DNA from: Candidatus Moraniibacteriota bacterium
GTDB lineage: Bacteria; Patescibacteriota; Minisyncoccia; Moranbacterales; UBA1568
Direction of reading: 5' to 3'
Assembly (NCBI GenBank): GCA_013334245.1
Contig: JAAXXZ010000009.1
Location: forward strand, 1 to 50,133
DNA: 50,133 nucleotides
The position numbers and the translations under genes were made by a program. Below, piece by piece: positions 16,281 through 24,039 of this stretch. How positions within the stretch are numbered: position 1 is the stretch's first letter; the number at the start of each line of letters is the position of its first letter. A model generated the notes under the pieces. That model made no database searches. It was not told where the DNA came from and was given only the letters and a program-made list of their open reading frames with translations.

Positions 16281-16442
16281 GCCGAAGCTTCGAAAGCTTC
16301 TGAAGCTGCAATAGCTTTCGGAGCCAAAGAAGACTATACGGCGTGATTTTTTTTAATTTTTCATGACGCCATTGCGGTTCATGGAAATCCGAATGTAAGC
16401 TAAAGAAGCTTCAAAAGCTTCAGAAGCTCCCGAAGCTTGAAC
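16281..16442 (+). repeat. AAGCTT-rich direct repeats in the infC leader
   Basis: Two related blocks, about 16281-16318 and 16405-16442, contain GAAGCTTC-type units spaced about 10 nt. Between them is a T-rich stretch near 16345-16365 that could end the tmRNA transcript. The second block ends 3 nt before the infC start codon. Confidence 0.6.
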
Positions 16443-16444
16443 AT

Positions 16445-16993
16445 ATGAGACGACGAAGACACAACCGACCGAAGCCGAAACCGCAGGCCGTACAGCGGTT
16501 CCGCGCGAACGAGAAGATCCTCTCCCCCACCGTCTACCTCATCGGCAGCGACGGGAAGCCGCTCGGCGAGATGCCGACGGAACAGGCGCTCGAGATCGCG
16601 CGCTCGGAAGACCTCGATCTTATCGAGGTATCGCCGCAGGCGAACCCGCCGGTCTGCAAGATCCTCGAATACGGGAAGTTCCAGTATCAGCAGACCAAGA
16701 AGGAGCAGCAGGCGAAGAGCAACCAGAAGAAAGTCGACATCAAGGGCATCCGCATCGGACTCCGTGTCGACACCCACGATCTTCTCTTCAAGAAAGACCA
16801 GGCCGAGAAGTTCCTCAAGAAGGGACAGAAGGTCCGGATCGAACTTCTCCTCCGTGGTCGTGAGAAGGCCATGCGAGACCGGGCCAGGGAGGCCATGAAG
16901 GAATTCCTCACGCTCCTCGCGATCCCGTACAAGGTCGAAGAAGAGATGAAGAACATACAGAACGGCATCAGCATCCTGATCGTTCCGGAATAA
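16445..16993 (+). CDS. infC: Translation initiation factor IF-3
   Basis: 182 residues. N-terminal domain with RANEKILSPTVYLIGSDGKPLGEMPTEQAL, a lysine-rich linker, and the C-terminal domain with KGIRIGLRVDTHDLLFKKDQAEKFLKKGQKVRI. IF-3 binds the 30S subunit and proofreads start codons. It starts with a plain ATG instead of the rare ATT used for autocontrol in enterics. First gene of infC-rpmI-rplT. An open frame on the opposite strand is an antisense shadow. Confidence 0.97.
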   Translation: MRRRRHNRPKPKPQAVQRFRANEKILSPTVYLIGSDGKPLGEMPTEQALEIARSEDLDLIEVSPQANPPVCKILEYGKFQYQQTKKEQQAKSNQKKVDIKGIRIGLRVDTHDLLFKKDQAEKFLKKGQKVRIELLLRGREKAMRDRAREAMKEFLTLLAIPYKVEEEMKNIQNGISILIVPE

Positions 16994-17024
16994 ACGACTA
17001 AGACACCCGATTAAGCCCATCGAT

Positions 17025-17222
17025 ATGAAGCAGAAGACGAAGAAGTCGGTCAGCAAGAAGATCAAAGTCACCGGAAGCGGCAAGCTCATGCGCCGTTCGT
17101 CCGGACAGAACCACTACAATTCCCGCGACACGGGAGCACAGACCCGCGCGAAACGGATCGACAAGGGATTCGTGGTCGCGAAGGAAGAGCAGAACGTGAA
17201 GAACGCCCTCCCCTACGCGTAG
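17025..17222 (+). CDS. rpmI: Ribosomal protein bL35
   Basis: 65 residues: [30 protein letters not shown], the highly basic family pattern. It binds 23S rRNA in the large subunit. It follows infC by 31 bp and precedes rplT by 77 bp, the conserved bacterial order. Confidence 0.95.
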   Translation: MKQKTKKSVSKKIKVTGSGKLMRRSSGQNHYNSRDTGAQTRAKRIDKGFVVAKEEQNVKNALPYA

Positions 17223-17299
17223 AACGCGAAACATACCTTGACTTTCAAAGGGATTTTCCGTACCATTGTCGAATACTCATCCGTAAACCAGGAAACGTT

Positions 17300-17650
17300 A
17301 TGACCCGTGTGAAGCGCGGCGTGGCCGCAAGCAAACGACGCAACAACCTTCTCGAGGCGGCAAAGGGATACCGCTGGGGCCGCAGCCGACAGTATGCCGC
17401 CGCCAAGCAGGCCGTCATGAAAGCCGGTTCCTACGCCTATCGTGACCGACGGAATAAGAAACGTACCTTCCGTTCCCTCTGGATCATCAGACTCGGCAAC
17501 GCACTCCGCGGATTCGACACGAGCTACAGCTCGTTCATCGGAGTCCTGAAGACCAAGCAAGTAGAGCTCGACCGCAAGGTTCTCTCCCAGCTTGCGGTCC
17601 GCGACAACGACGCCTTCAAGGCACTCGTCGAAAAGATCAAGGGCATCTAG
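17300..17650 (+). CDS. rplT: Ribosomal protein bL20
   Basis: 116 residues, full length: [61 protein letters not shown]. Needed for early large-subunit assembly and an autoregulator of this operon in other bacteria. It ends 25 bp before a strong terminator. Confidence 0.97.
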   Translation: MTRVKRGVAASKRRNNLLEAAKGYRWGRSRQYAAAKQAVMKAGSYAYRDRRNKKRTFRSLWIIRLGNALRGFDTSYSSFIGVLKTKQVELDRKVLSQLAVRDNDAFKALVEKIKGI

Positions 17651-17674
17651 TCCGAATCTTCCGTTTCATACGAA

Positions 17675-17703
17675 AAACTCCCGATTGCCCGGGAGTTTTT
17701 TCT
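17675..17703 (+). terminator. Terminator of infC-rpmI-rplT (bidirectional)
   Basis: AAACTCCCG / CGGGAGTTT stem with a 6-nt loop (ATTGCC) and T-tract TTTTTTCTTT. The A-rich 5' flank means it could also serve the converging VanZ-like gene. Confidence 0.9.
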
Positions 17704-17726
17704 TTGGACGGAGTAGCGGATCGCTT

Positions 17727-18179
17727 TCAGACGTTCGAAGTGTTTGCTCTTCCGGATTTTTTCGGCGGCAACGGGGATGATGTTCGATTTTTCCTCCCGG
17801 CCAGGGCATGAGCGACGACCATCCCTATCACGATGCCGATCAGGTCGATGCCGACATCGGTCAGCTTCCCTTCGCGACCGGGAACGAACAACTGGTGTGT
17901 CTCATCGGAAAACGCGTAAAGTAGGGAAAGAGCGATGGCAAGCGATACGTGAAACCCGGACCGTTCCTTCGGATAGGCAAGCCGGAACGCATTGAACGCC
18001 AGCAGCGACAAGACGAGATACTCGAACACGTGCGCTCCTTTCCTCTCCAGAAGAAATCTGAGCGTCATCCCCGAACCCGAGTTCGCCCCAGGCATGGAGG
18101 AAAAAAAGAAAATGACCGCCATCCAGACGATGAGCGCGGAAAAGGCACGCGAACGTGAATCGAGCAGCATCATATTCAT
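17727..18179 (-). CDS. VanZ-like integral membrane protein
   Basis: 150 residues from ATG 18179. Several hydrophobic helices plus the family motif SDETHQLFVPGREGKLTDVGIDLIGIVIG, which places it in the VanZ superfamily; most members have no known activity. The start is chosen because its ATG overlaps the TGA of the upstream 42-residue gene (ATGA), indicating translational coupling. A longer frame upstream is in the wrong phase for that gene. The C-terminal tail is short and basic. Confidence 0.8.
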   Translation of the reverse strand: MNMMLLDSRSRAFSALIVWMAVIFFFSSMPGANSGSGMTLRFLLERKGAHVFEYLVLSLLAFNAFRLAYPKERSGFHVSLAIALSLLYAFSDETHQLFVPGREGKLTDVGIDLIGIVIGMVVAHALAGRKNRTSSPLPPKKSGRANTSNV

Positions 18180-18304
18180 TTTTCGGAACGTTGCCGAAAG
18201 CGTTCCTGAACCTGCTTGAAGAGAATCGGGAGGACGTAAAACGGCAACCATACCCACAACGTCATCAGGAGAAATTCGTCGAGAATGTCGTTGAATGTCT
18301 TCAT
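18176..18304 (-). CDS. 42-residue membrane protein coupled to the VanZ-like gene
   Basis: MKTFNDILDEF followed by a membrane helix (LLMTLWVWLPFYVLPILF) and a basic tail (KQVQERFRQRSEK). Its TGA overlaps the VanZ-like start as ATGA, which supports a real gene despite its size. Family not recognised; an accessory subunit of the VanZ-like protein is plausible. Confidence 0.6.
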   Translation of the reverse strand: MKTFNDILDEFLLMTLWVWLPFYVLPILFKQVQERFRQRSEK

Positions 18305-18338
18305 ACGTAATACGTTAGAATGGACCGATTCTCCCCTT

Positions 18339-19079
18339 TCAGTCCATCAAGTCATCAGGGCTTCCGCTGCCGCCTGTTGCCGCGCATCGCGTCAGATCGT
18401 AGACGACGTCCTTCTTCTCCACCACGATGCGCCAGCCCGCCTTCTCCGCGGCTTCCTTCAGGTTCTTGTTCGGATTGAACGCGATCGGATGTTCCACGAT
18501 CCGGAAGATACCGATGTCCGATTCCGTATCCCCGATTCCGTACGAATCGGCCAGGTCGATTCCATTCTCCTCCGCATACCGACTCACGACCGCGTCTTTC
18601 GCCTTTGTCGGCTCGAAGGTGGCCCGCCCGGTATACAGTCCGTTCTCATCCTTCTCGTATACGCTTCCGAACACCTTGTCGAATCCCAGATACTCGTCAT
18701 TGTACTCCTCGACGACCTCAATCGGGGAACCGGAAACCGCGATCATATGTCTCCCTTCTTCCCGGAACTTTCTGATGAGCGCTTCCGAGAACAGATAGGT
18801 TCGCTTCATGTGAAACGGGATGACGATTTTGCTCGCCTCGCGGACTTTCTCTTCCGAAACTCCGCGGATATGCTCGGCATACAGAGCGACGAGCGCACTG
18901 CGATAATCCTCGTACGTCCCCTCGTGTTCCAACCAGTTGGAATAGACTTCCGTCAGCCGTCTCCGTATCGACGTCGGGAACGTCCCCAGCCAGGAAAGTT
19001 CGTTGATCAGCTCAAAATGCAGGTTCTTGCGGAATATCGTCCCGTCGATGTCGAATACGACCAGTTTTTTCTTGTCCAT
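18339..19079 (-). CDS. HAD-superfamily (IB-type) phosphatase
   Basis: 246 residues. Motif I DIDGT with the nucleophile Asp10 and acid Asp12, motif II in AVSGSP, motif III lysine before DAVVSRYA, and motif IV GIGDTESDIGIF. A long helical cap lies between motifs I and II. The pattern is that of SerB-like/IB phosphatases; the substrate is not determinable. Start ATG 19079, 10 bp downstream of the SpoU methylase stop, so likely in one transcript with it. Confidence 0.85.
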   Translation of the reverse strand: MDKKKLVVFDIDGTIFRKNLHFELINELSWLGTFPTSIRRRLTEVYSNWLEHEGTYEDYRSALVALYAEHIRGVSEEKVREASKIVIPFHMKRTYLFSEALIRKFREEGRHMIAVSGSPIEVVEEYNDEYLGFDKVFGSVYEKDENGLYTGRATFEPTKAKDAVVSRYAEENGIDLADSYGIGDTESDIGIFRIVEHPIAFNPNKNLKEAAEKAGWRIVVEKKDVVYDLTRCAATGGSGSPDDLMD

Positions 19080-19089
19080 GTGGCGTCCG

Positions 19090-19596
19090 TTACTTGGTTC
19101 CTCTCCCCTCCATTGTACTCATGAGCGAAAAAAGGGCAATTCCCGTCGCTACCGAGACGTTCAATGACCGTTTGACACCCCGCATCGGTAGACTGATGAC
19201 GGCATCGCATGACCGGAGTATTGCCGGATCGACACCCTCGGTCTCGTTTCCCACGAAAATGGCCGCACGTTCCGCCGGAACGAACGAACGGTAGTCGATA
19301 CTCGATTCTCCCGTCTCGAGCGCGACGATGGATATCCCCTCACTCCGAAGTCGCCCGACCAGCTCATGAATGTCGGATACCCGTTCCCAGGGAACGGCGT
19401 GTTCCGCGCCGAGAGCCGTTTTCGCCAGGGATTTCTCCGCATCCGTCATCCACCGCTTCCCCTCTTCCGCGGGAACCTGCGTATATCCTGACACGAAGAT
19501 TCGCCCAACTCCTGCCCCGTCGGCCGTACGGAACATCGCGCCCACGTTATGAGCGCTCCTGATATCGTGAAGGATGAGGAAGAGTTCGTGAGACAT
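19090..19596 (-). CDS. SpoU/TrmH-family RNA 2'-O-methyltransferase
   Basis: 168 residues. SPOUT trefoil-knot enzyme with the three motifs: DIRSAHNVGAMFRTADG (Asn and Arg), AIFVGNETEGV, and LPMRGVKRSLNVSVATGIALF. It methylates a ribose in tRNA or rRNA; the target cannot be assigned because the N-terminal extension that would distinguish TrmH or RlmB types is absent. Start ATG 19596, followed upstream by a heptad tract. Confidence 0.88.
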   Translation of the reverse strand: MSHELFLILHDIRSAHNVGAMFRTADGAGVGRIFVSGYTQVPAEEGKRWMTDAEKSLAKTALGAEHAVPWERVSDIHELVGRLRSEGISIVALETGESSIDYRSFVPAERAAIFVGNETEGVDPAILRSCDAVISLPMRGVKRSLNVSVATGIALFSLMSTMEGRGTK

Positions 19597-19601
19597 AAAG
19601 T

Positions 19602-19657
19602 CAGATGACAGACATCAGTTAACAGATAACTAATGGCAGATAACGAATGTCAATACA
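19602..19657. repeat. Heptad tract (8 units)
   Basis: Units CAGATGA, CAGACAT, CAGTTAA, CAGATAA, CTAATGG, CAGATAA, CGAATGT, CAATACA in unbroken 7-nt phase. Confidence 0.7.
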
Positions 19658-19721
19658 CGGAGATCGACGGATGAAGAAGATTTTGCAGTCTAACCCTGTC
19701 GAGCACTGTACGGACCTTGCT

Positions 19722-19847
19722 CCACGTCCAATGTTCCATGTCCAATGCTCTATGCTCTATCTTAACCGTTATCTGTTTCATGTTCTCCGTTCCCTGTTCA
19801 CTATTCCCTGTTCAATGATCAATGTTAACTGTTCTCTGTTAACTGCC
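19722..19847. repeat. Heptad tract (18 units, unbroken register)
   Basis: 126 nt that divide exactly into 18 units of 7 nt, most ending in GTT, GCT or ATT: CAATGTT, CCATGTC, CAATGCT, CTATGCT, CTATCTT, AACCGTT, ATCTGTT and so on to AACTGCC. The first base is usually C and positions 4-7 approach TGTT. The TAA stop of the glycosidase gene lies inside it. Confidence 0.8.
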
Positions 19848-20861
19848 TTGGAACAGTTCCTTCGCGGTATTCCAAACCGCCGGTTCCCCCTTCGTCACCT
19901 TGAGCCAATACCACCATTCCACGCCCCACAGGTACGACTCGGAAAATCCTACGCGCCTCGAATAATCGACATACTCGCGAAGCAGATCGGGATTCATGGT
20001 CTCGTACTGTTCCGCGACCGACGCGTCCGCGACCCAGCCTTTCGCCCACGGCTCCGCCTGCAGTTCCGCGACGATGAATCGGCTGCGGCCCATGAACAAC
20101 CGCAGCATCTCCGACTTGAAACGATAGTAATTCGGCCCGATAGGATACGTGACATACCCATACGCGGGATTGTTCACTTTTCTGTACATGGTCGTCCCGA
20201 GAATATCGCCACGGGAAGCGGCGGCCGTCCATGCGGAGAATTCACCGCTGTCGGTGACGAGTATGGGACGGGATGGATCAAGCGACCGTACGTACGCGAT
20301 TTCGGCATCGAAAAATTCGCGGGAAAAAGCCGGGCATTCACCGAAAAATTCGACGAACGGTTCATTTTCGACTTGCCAGACCGAAACCTCCGGACGCTCG
20401 CGATACCGCGATACCGCGGCTCCGATGAAGTCCGTCAGGCGTGCCTGTCGATACGCATCGCTCCCTTCGTCCTTCACCCAATCCGGAATATGACATTCGG
20501 GCCATCTCGGCTCACGCTGGCCGACGACAAGAATCACGTCCACCCTCCGACTCGCCGCCTCGTCAAGCATCCAATCGGTATCAGAAAAGTCATACACCCC
20601 CTTCTCACGCTCCACAAGATCCCAATACACCGGGATGCGAAGTTTCCGGGCGCCGAGATCATCAAGGGTGGCAAGGTATGCCTCCCGCCAATCGAGTCCG
20701 AGGTCACGGGCATACGGTACCGAAAACGTGACCCCGAGCGCGACGTCCTCCCGCGGGGCCGGGCCGGGAAGATTGAAGTACGTGAAAAATCCTCCCGCGA
20801 TCAGAAGCGTGATTCCTACCGCGAGTCCGATGATTTTGAGCACGAACAGTTTCCGTTTCAT
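19839..20861 (-). CDS. Membrane-anchored clan-A glycoside hydrolase-like protein
   Basis: 340 residues. Residues about 9-28 form a signal anchor. A TIM-barrel follows, typical of clan GH-A (GH5/GH39/GH42-like): RKLRIPVYWDLVEREKGVYDF, the acid/base Glu167 in VWQVENEPF, and a candidate nucleophile Glu266 in FIVAELQAEPW. It is predicted to act on glycans outside the cytoplasmic membrane; the substrate is unknown. Start ATG 20861, 14 bp after the DMT transporter gene. Its stop codon is contributed by a heptad tract. Confidence 0.78.
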   Translation of the reverse strand: MKRKLFVLKIIGLAVGITLLIAGGFFTYFNLPGPAPREDVALGVTFSVPYARDLGLDWREAYLATLDDLGARKLRIPVYWDLVEREKGVYDFSDTDWMLDEAASRRVDVILVVGQREPRWPECHIPDWVKDEGSDAYRQARLTDFIGAAVSRYRERPEVSVWQVENEPFVEFFGECPAFSREFFDAEIAYVRSLDPSRPILVTDSGEFSAWTAAASRGDILGTTMYRKVNNPAYGYVTYPIGPNYYRFKSEMLRLFMGRSRFIVAELQAEPWAKGWVADASVAEQYETMNPDLLREYVDYSRRVGFSESYLWGVEWWYWLKVTKGEPAVWNTAKELFQGS

Positions 20862-20877
20862 TCCGTTTCCCGGTTAT

Positions 20878-21822
20878 TCACAAGATGGACTCGAGGCCGG
20901 TGCCTACCGACGCAAGCCAGATACCGAGCGCCAACAGCACTATCGCGATCACCTTCCGCACCGTCTCCCGATGACTGATATGCTCACGAAATACGTGGGG
21001 ATACCGGGCGGAGAGGACCGTTGCGAACACGAACACGAGTCCGTACTGGATACCGTTCATTCCCTGCACGAACGTCGCGGAACCGAGCGACACCGCATAC
21101 GACACCAGGATCGTCCCGATTCCCCCGAATATCTGCGTGAGCAGGAAATAACCGACCGTCATCAGATTCCGTTTCTTTTTCGGCGTTGCAAACCGGTCAT
21201 GACTCGAAAGGATCGCTTCACGAAAAGACGGTACCGCAAACAAAGAAATTCCGGCCAGGAACATTCCGACTTTCGACCAGACGAAACCGGTCACGAAATT
21301 CGACGAGAGGTACGCCGCCTTCAGCAAGACCAACGCGAGGGCGGTAAGCGCGCCGGAAAGCAGTATGGAGCGAACAAAGCCCGGACCGCTGACCCCTTTT
21401 CCGCCGGTCGCGAGGATGATGGCGCCGCCGACCAAGAGTCCGAGGGCGAGCAGGCTTGAAAACGAAACGCTCCCGCCGGAAAGAAAAAGAGAAAATAAAG
21501 AAACGACAAAAAGAAATCCGACCGATGTCACCCCTATGAGCGGTACCGCGCGCGAGACCTCGCTGCGTTTGATCGCCATGTATGACGTAAGCAATCCGTA
21601 TAGGAAGACGAATCCGGAAGCGATTCCGAGTGCGATCGCGGCAGGAACGAAGAGCACGAATCCGAACGGGATAAGCGCTATGAATGGCAGATTCATCAAA
21701 GACATGAAAAACGCGTACAGGGCCGGGGCTCCGATACGTTTTTCAGAAAGCAAAAACTTGTCGAAAACCGACGCGATAGCGTTCAATCCGTATCCCGCCA
21801 ATGCCACCGAAATCCAATTCAT
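20878..21822 (-). CDS. DMT-superfamily (EamA-like) transporter
   Basis: 314 residues with about ten hydrophobic helices in two repeats, as in the drug/metabolite transporter fold. Recognisable segments include LGIASGFVFLYGLLTSYMAIKRSEVSRAVPLIGVTSVGFLF at the end of the first repeat. It exports or imports a small metabolite of unknown identity. Upstream of the glycosidase gene in the same direction, so probably co-transcribed. Confidence 0.78.
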   Translation of the reverse strand: MNWISVALAGYGLNAIASVFDKFLLSEKRIGAPALYAFFMSLMNLPFIALIPFGFVLFVPAAIALGIASGFVFLYGLLTSYMAIKRSEVSRAVPLIGVTSVGFLFVVSLFSLFLSGGSVSFSSLLALGLLVGGAIILATGGKGVSGPGFVRSILLSGALTALALVLLKAAYLSSNFVTGFVWSKVGMFLAGISLFAVPSFREAILSSHDRFATPKKKRNLMTVGYFLLTQIFGGIGTILVSYAVSLGSATFVQGMNGIQYGLVFVFATVLSARYPHVFREHISHRETVRKVIAIVLLALGIWLASVGTGLESIL

Positions 21823-21871
21823 AGAATAGCTTCTTTTCCTCCAGTATACCGCGCCCGACCGATTAACGAAA

Positions 21872-21899
21872 CCGCCCCGTACCGTACGGTACGGGGCGG
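21872..21899 (-). terminator. 28-bp perfect palindrome, probable terminator
   Basis: CCGCCCCGTACC GTAC GGTACGGGGCGG, perfectly self-complementary, 18 bp after the stop of the 21917 gene. On the minus strand it is followed by TTTCGTT, a weak U-tract. It could alternatively be a protein-binding site. Confidence 0.55.
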
Positions 21900-21916
21900 A
21901 TCGTGAAATCCGTCTC

Positions 21917-22705
21917 TCAAAGTTTCACTATACGATCGTAGTAGACGCGGACACCGGAAATCCAACTCCGGACGCTCTCGGGACTGTGTCCCGCGCACGT
22001 GTTCCCACATTTCCACACGATCAATTTCTCCGGACTGCTTGCCTGTCGTTTGGCGACAAGTTCCGCGATTCGATCCCCGACGATTTGCGCAGCTTCTTCG
22101 GGAGACCCGAAGCAGGCATAGCCCATCGCCGTTCCGCGCGCGCCGGATCCCTTGTAGCCCCAATAATTGAAACAGTCTCCCGCACCGTCGCTCGGTGCGT
22201 GTCTGCCCCAATCGGATTCTTTCTTCGCGATTCCGACGATAAGACCCGCGATCTCGCGGTCATACGTCGCTATCGTCGGCACCATCGTCTCGATGGGGTA
22301 TCCCCTCACGAGTCCGGTGATTTCCGACTCAAGCTCGCTTGTCGTCTCACTTCGGAAGAACCGTTCTTCCGAAACGACATCCTTGCACAAGTCGAGCTCG
22401 CTGGACATGGCCACATCGTCCGGTACACCCGCCCCGAACGATTCCCAGAGCTCCCGCTCCAGATAGAGGACACAGAGCCCCTTACCCGCCTCAGCATCAC
22501 TCGCGTTCGAGATCAGGTTCGGAACCGTTTCCGAGGGGCCCGATTCGCGAGGCGCGAGCGCATACACCGACATCGACGAGAAGAGACATATCCCGGAAAC
22601 GAAAAGCGCCTGCTTCAGGCGTCGTCCCGAAAATGTACCGACTCGTCCCGAACGTAAATCATCTTCTTCCCCTCCCGGAATACCGTCTCCGGTTATCCGT
22701 AACAT
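21917..22705 (-). CDS. Exported muramidase-like protein, paralogue 1
   Basis: 262 residues. A basic N-terminus precedes a signal or anchor helix (about 31-50, ALFVSGICLFSSMSVYALA). The C-terminal 110 residues hold GLIVGIAKKESDWGRHAP, GAGDCFNYWGYKG and IVWKCGNTCAGHSPESVRSWI. The KKES-x-WG segment resembles the catalytic glutamate region of lytic transglycosylase or glucosaminidase folds, suggesting peptidoglycan cleavage; this is inference. Four cysteines in the domain could form disulfides. The same domain occurs in the gene immediately upstream, so the two arose by duplication. It has a strong promoter, and a hairpin separates its Shine-Dalgarno site from the start. Confidence 0.7.
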   Translation of the reverse strand: MLRITGDGIPGGEEDDLRSGRVGTFSGRRLKQALFVSGICLFSSMSVYALAPRESGPSETVPNLISNASDAEAGKGLCVLYLERELWESFGAGVPDDVAMSSELDLCKDVVSEERFFRSETTSELESEITGLVRGYPIETMVPTIATYDREIAGLIVGIAKKESDWGRHAPSDGAGDCFNYWGYKGSGARGTAMGYACFGSPEEAAQIVGDRIAELVAKRQASSPEKLIVWKCGNTCAGHSPESVRSWISGVRVYYDRIVKL

Positions 22706-22735
22706 AGGTTACCCTTACAAGGTTAACCCTCCTTT
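22706..22735 (-). promoter_or_regulatory. Shine-Dalgarno site separated from ATG by a hairpin
   Basis: On the minus strand, AAGGAG (22734-22729) abuts an inverted repeat GGTTA...TAACC (22728-22707) with inner CCT/AGG pairing. One nucleotide and then ATG 22705 follow. The linear SD-to-start distance is about 23 nt, too long unless the hairpin folds. Confidence 0.5.
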
Positions 22736-22767
22736 TTTTGCGATTTCCCCTCCGGAACGCATTTGAG

Positions 22768-22796
22768 ATTGTAGCAAGATTTTGGCGAACGGTCAA
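22768..22796 (-). promoter_or_regulatory. Promoter of the 21917-22705 gene
   Basis: -35 TTGACC, 17-nt spacer, extended -10 TGC-TACAAT on the minus strand. Confidence 0.7.
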
Positions 22797-22847
22797 AAAG
22801 ATTTTAAACTAATTTGCTTATACAAGCTATTTTTGAAAGCTTTACAA

Positions 22848-22872
22848 CAAAAAACCGGAGCTCATGCCCCGG
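22848..22872 (-). terminator. Terminator of the 22895-23983 gene
   Basis: CCGGGGC-ATGA-GCTCCGG (one G-U pair) followed on the minus strand by TTTTTTG. Confidence 0.85.
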
Positions 22873-22894
22873 CCGCTCCCAAACCCTTTTCCCG

Positions 22895-23983
22895 TTATCC
22901 ATTCCCCTCTTCCGGGACGTTCAGTTTCTCGTAGTACATGTCAACGTCGGAAATCCATTTTTTCACGCTGTACGGATCATGCCCCGCGCACGAGGAACCG
23001 CACTTCCATACGATAAGATCCTCCGGCGTGCTCAGGTTTTTCTCATAAATGAGCGTATGAAGCCGTTTTGCGACGGTCTCCACCGCGTCCTTGCGGCTGT
23101 TGAAACACGTGTGCCCGCCCGTCCCCATCATCAGCCGGATACCGCGATATCCCCAGTAATTGAAACAATCCTGCCCGTCAAGCACCGGAACGTGTGTACC
23201 CCACCCGGATTCCTTCTTCGCAATCGCGACGAGATATATCGCCACGGTACGATCCTGCTCGACGATATACGGAACCATGTCCTCGATCGGATAGCCCTTC
23301 ACCATCTCCCTGACACGGTTCTCAAAAGCCTTCTCCGCGGGATCTTCTACCGACAATTCGGAAAGCAACTTTGCCATGTCCGCATCGGCCTCGGTATTCG
23401 CACCCAACACCCTCGCATCGATCGGCTGCTCGACCTGGACATACTGCACCTGGTCATCGGCTTTCGCTCCGGATCCGAACGAATGCTCGAGGAACAAGGC
23501 GGACACCATGCCGAGCGCCATCGCGCCGACGAGCGGCACATATGCCGTCCGTCCCGAAGTTATGCCGAGACGGAAGCCGGAAATGCCCGCAGACAGGTCC
23601 TCTCCGAATGAGCGCATCTTTTCCTCGAAATCCTGTACGGAACCGAGATTGGGAATCGGAAGCGATATCGCGAACGGACGGCGTCGCATCGGCGTGACGC
23701 CCAAAAATCCCGCCGGTCGAAGACCGTCGACCGTGCGAATCGGATTCAGATGAAGCGGCTTCTGACCGAGCGTATCCACCGCATATCGCGAATACAGGAT
23801 CGAATCATCAGCAAAAGAAACGACCGAAACGCGACGGCCTCGAGATATGACTTCGGAACGGATTGGTCCGACGGCGCGTTTCGGAACTGAAATACCGACA
23901 CACGACCCGGCATTCGCCGAGGAGGAAATACCGTCAATAAAGGGGGTTTTTTTCGTTTTCAGGGGGAAGACCCTCGAACTCAT
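22895..23983 (-). CDS. Exported muramidase-like protein, paralogue 2
   Basis: 362 residues. A long, basic N-terminal region of about 145 residues precedes one membrane helix (about 148-166, VPLVGAMALGMVSALFL). The C-terminal domain matches the 21917 gene: REMVKGYPIEDMVPYIV, YLVAIAKKESGWGTHVP, GQDCFNYWGYRG, IVWKCGSSCAGHDPYSVKKWI. The glutamate of KKES is the candidate catalytic residue. The N-terminal part has no recognised domain and may be cytoplasmic. Start ATG 23983 is the most upstream; internal methionines (for example before EKMRSFG) are alternatives. Followed by a good terminator. Confidence 0.7.
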   Translation of the reverse strand: MSSRVFPLKTKKTPFIDGISSSANAGSCVGISVPKRAVGPIRSEVISRGRRVSVVSFADDSILYSRYAVDTLGQKPLHLNPIRTVDGLRPAGFLGVTPMRRRPFAISLPIPNLGSVQDFEEKMRSFGEDLSAGISGFRLGITSGRTAYVPLVGAMALGMVSALFLEHSFGSGAKADDQVQYVQVEQPIDARVLGANTEADADMAKLLSELSVEDPAEKAFENRVREMVKGYPIEDMVPYIVEQDRTVAIYLVAIAKKESGWGTHVPVLDGQDCFNYWGYRGIRLMMGTGGHTCFNSRKDAVETVAKRLHTLIYEKNLSTPEDLIVWKCGSSCAGHDPYSVKKWISDVDMYYEKLNVPEEGNG

Positions 23984-24039
23984 ACACTGTTGATAGTATT
24001 TTTTCTCGGCCCGGAATCCGTTTCACGCAATGTATCGGT

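Noticed and set aside
16400-17089. 229-residue open frame on the minus strand opposite infC
   Set aside because: Leucine/arginine-rich antisense shadow of a certain infC gene; no RBS and no recognisable domain.
21872-21899. Operator for a dimeric regulator
   Set aside because: The perfect palindrome lies just after a stop codon with T-rich sequence following on the minus strand, so a terminator is simpler; not excluded.
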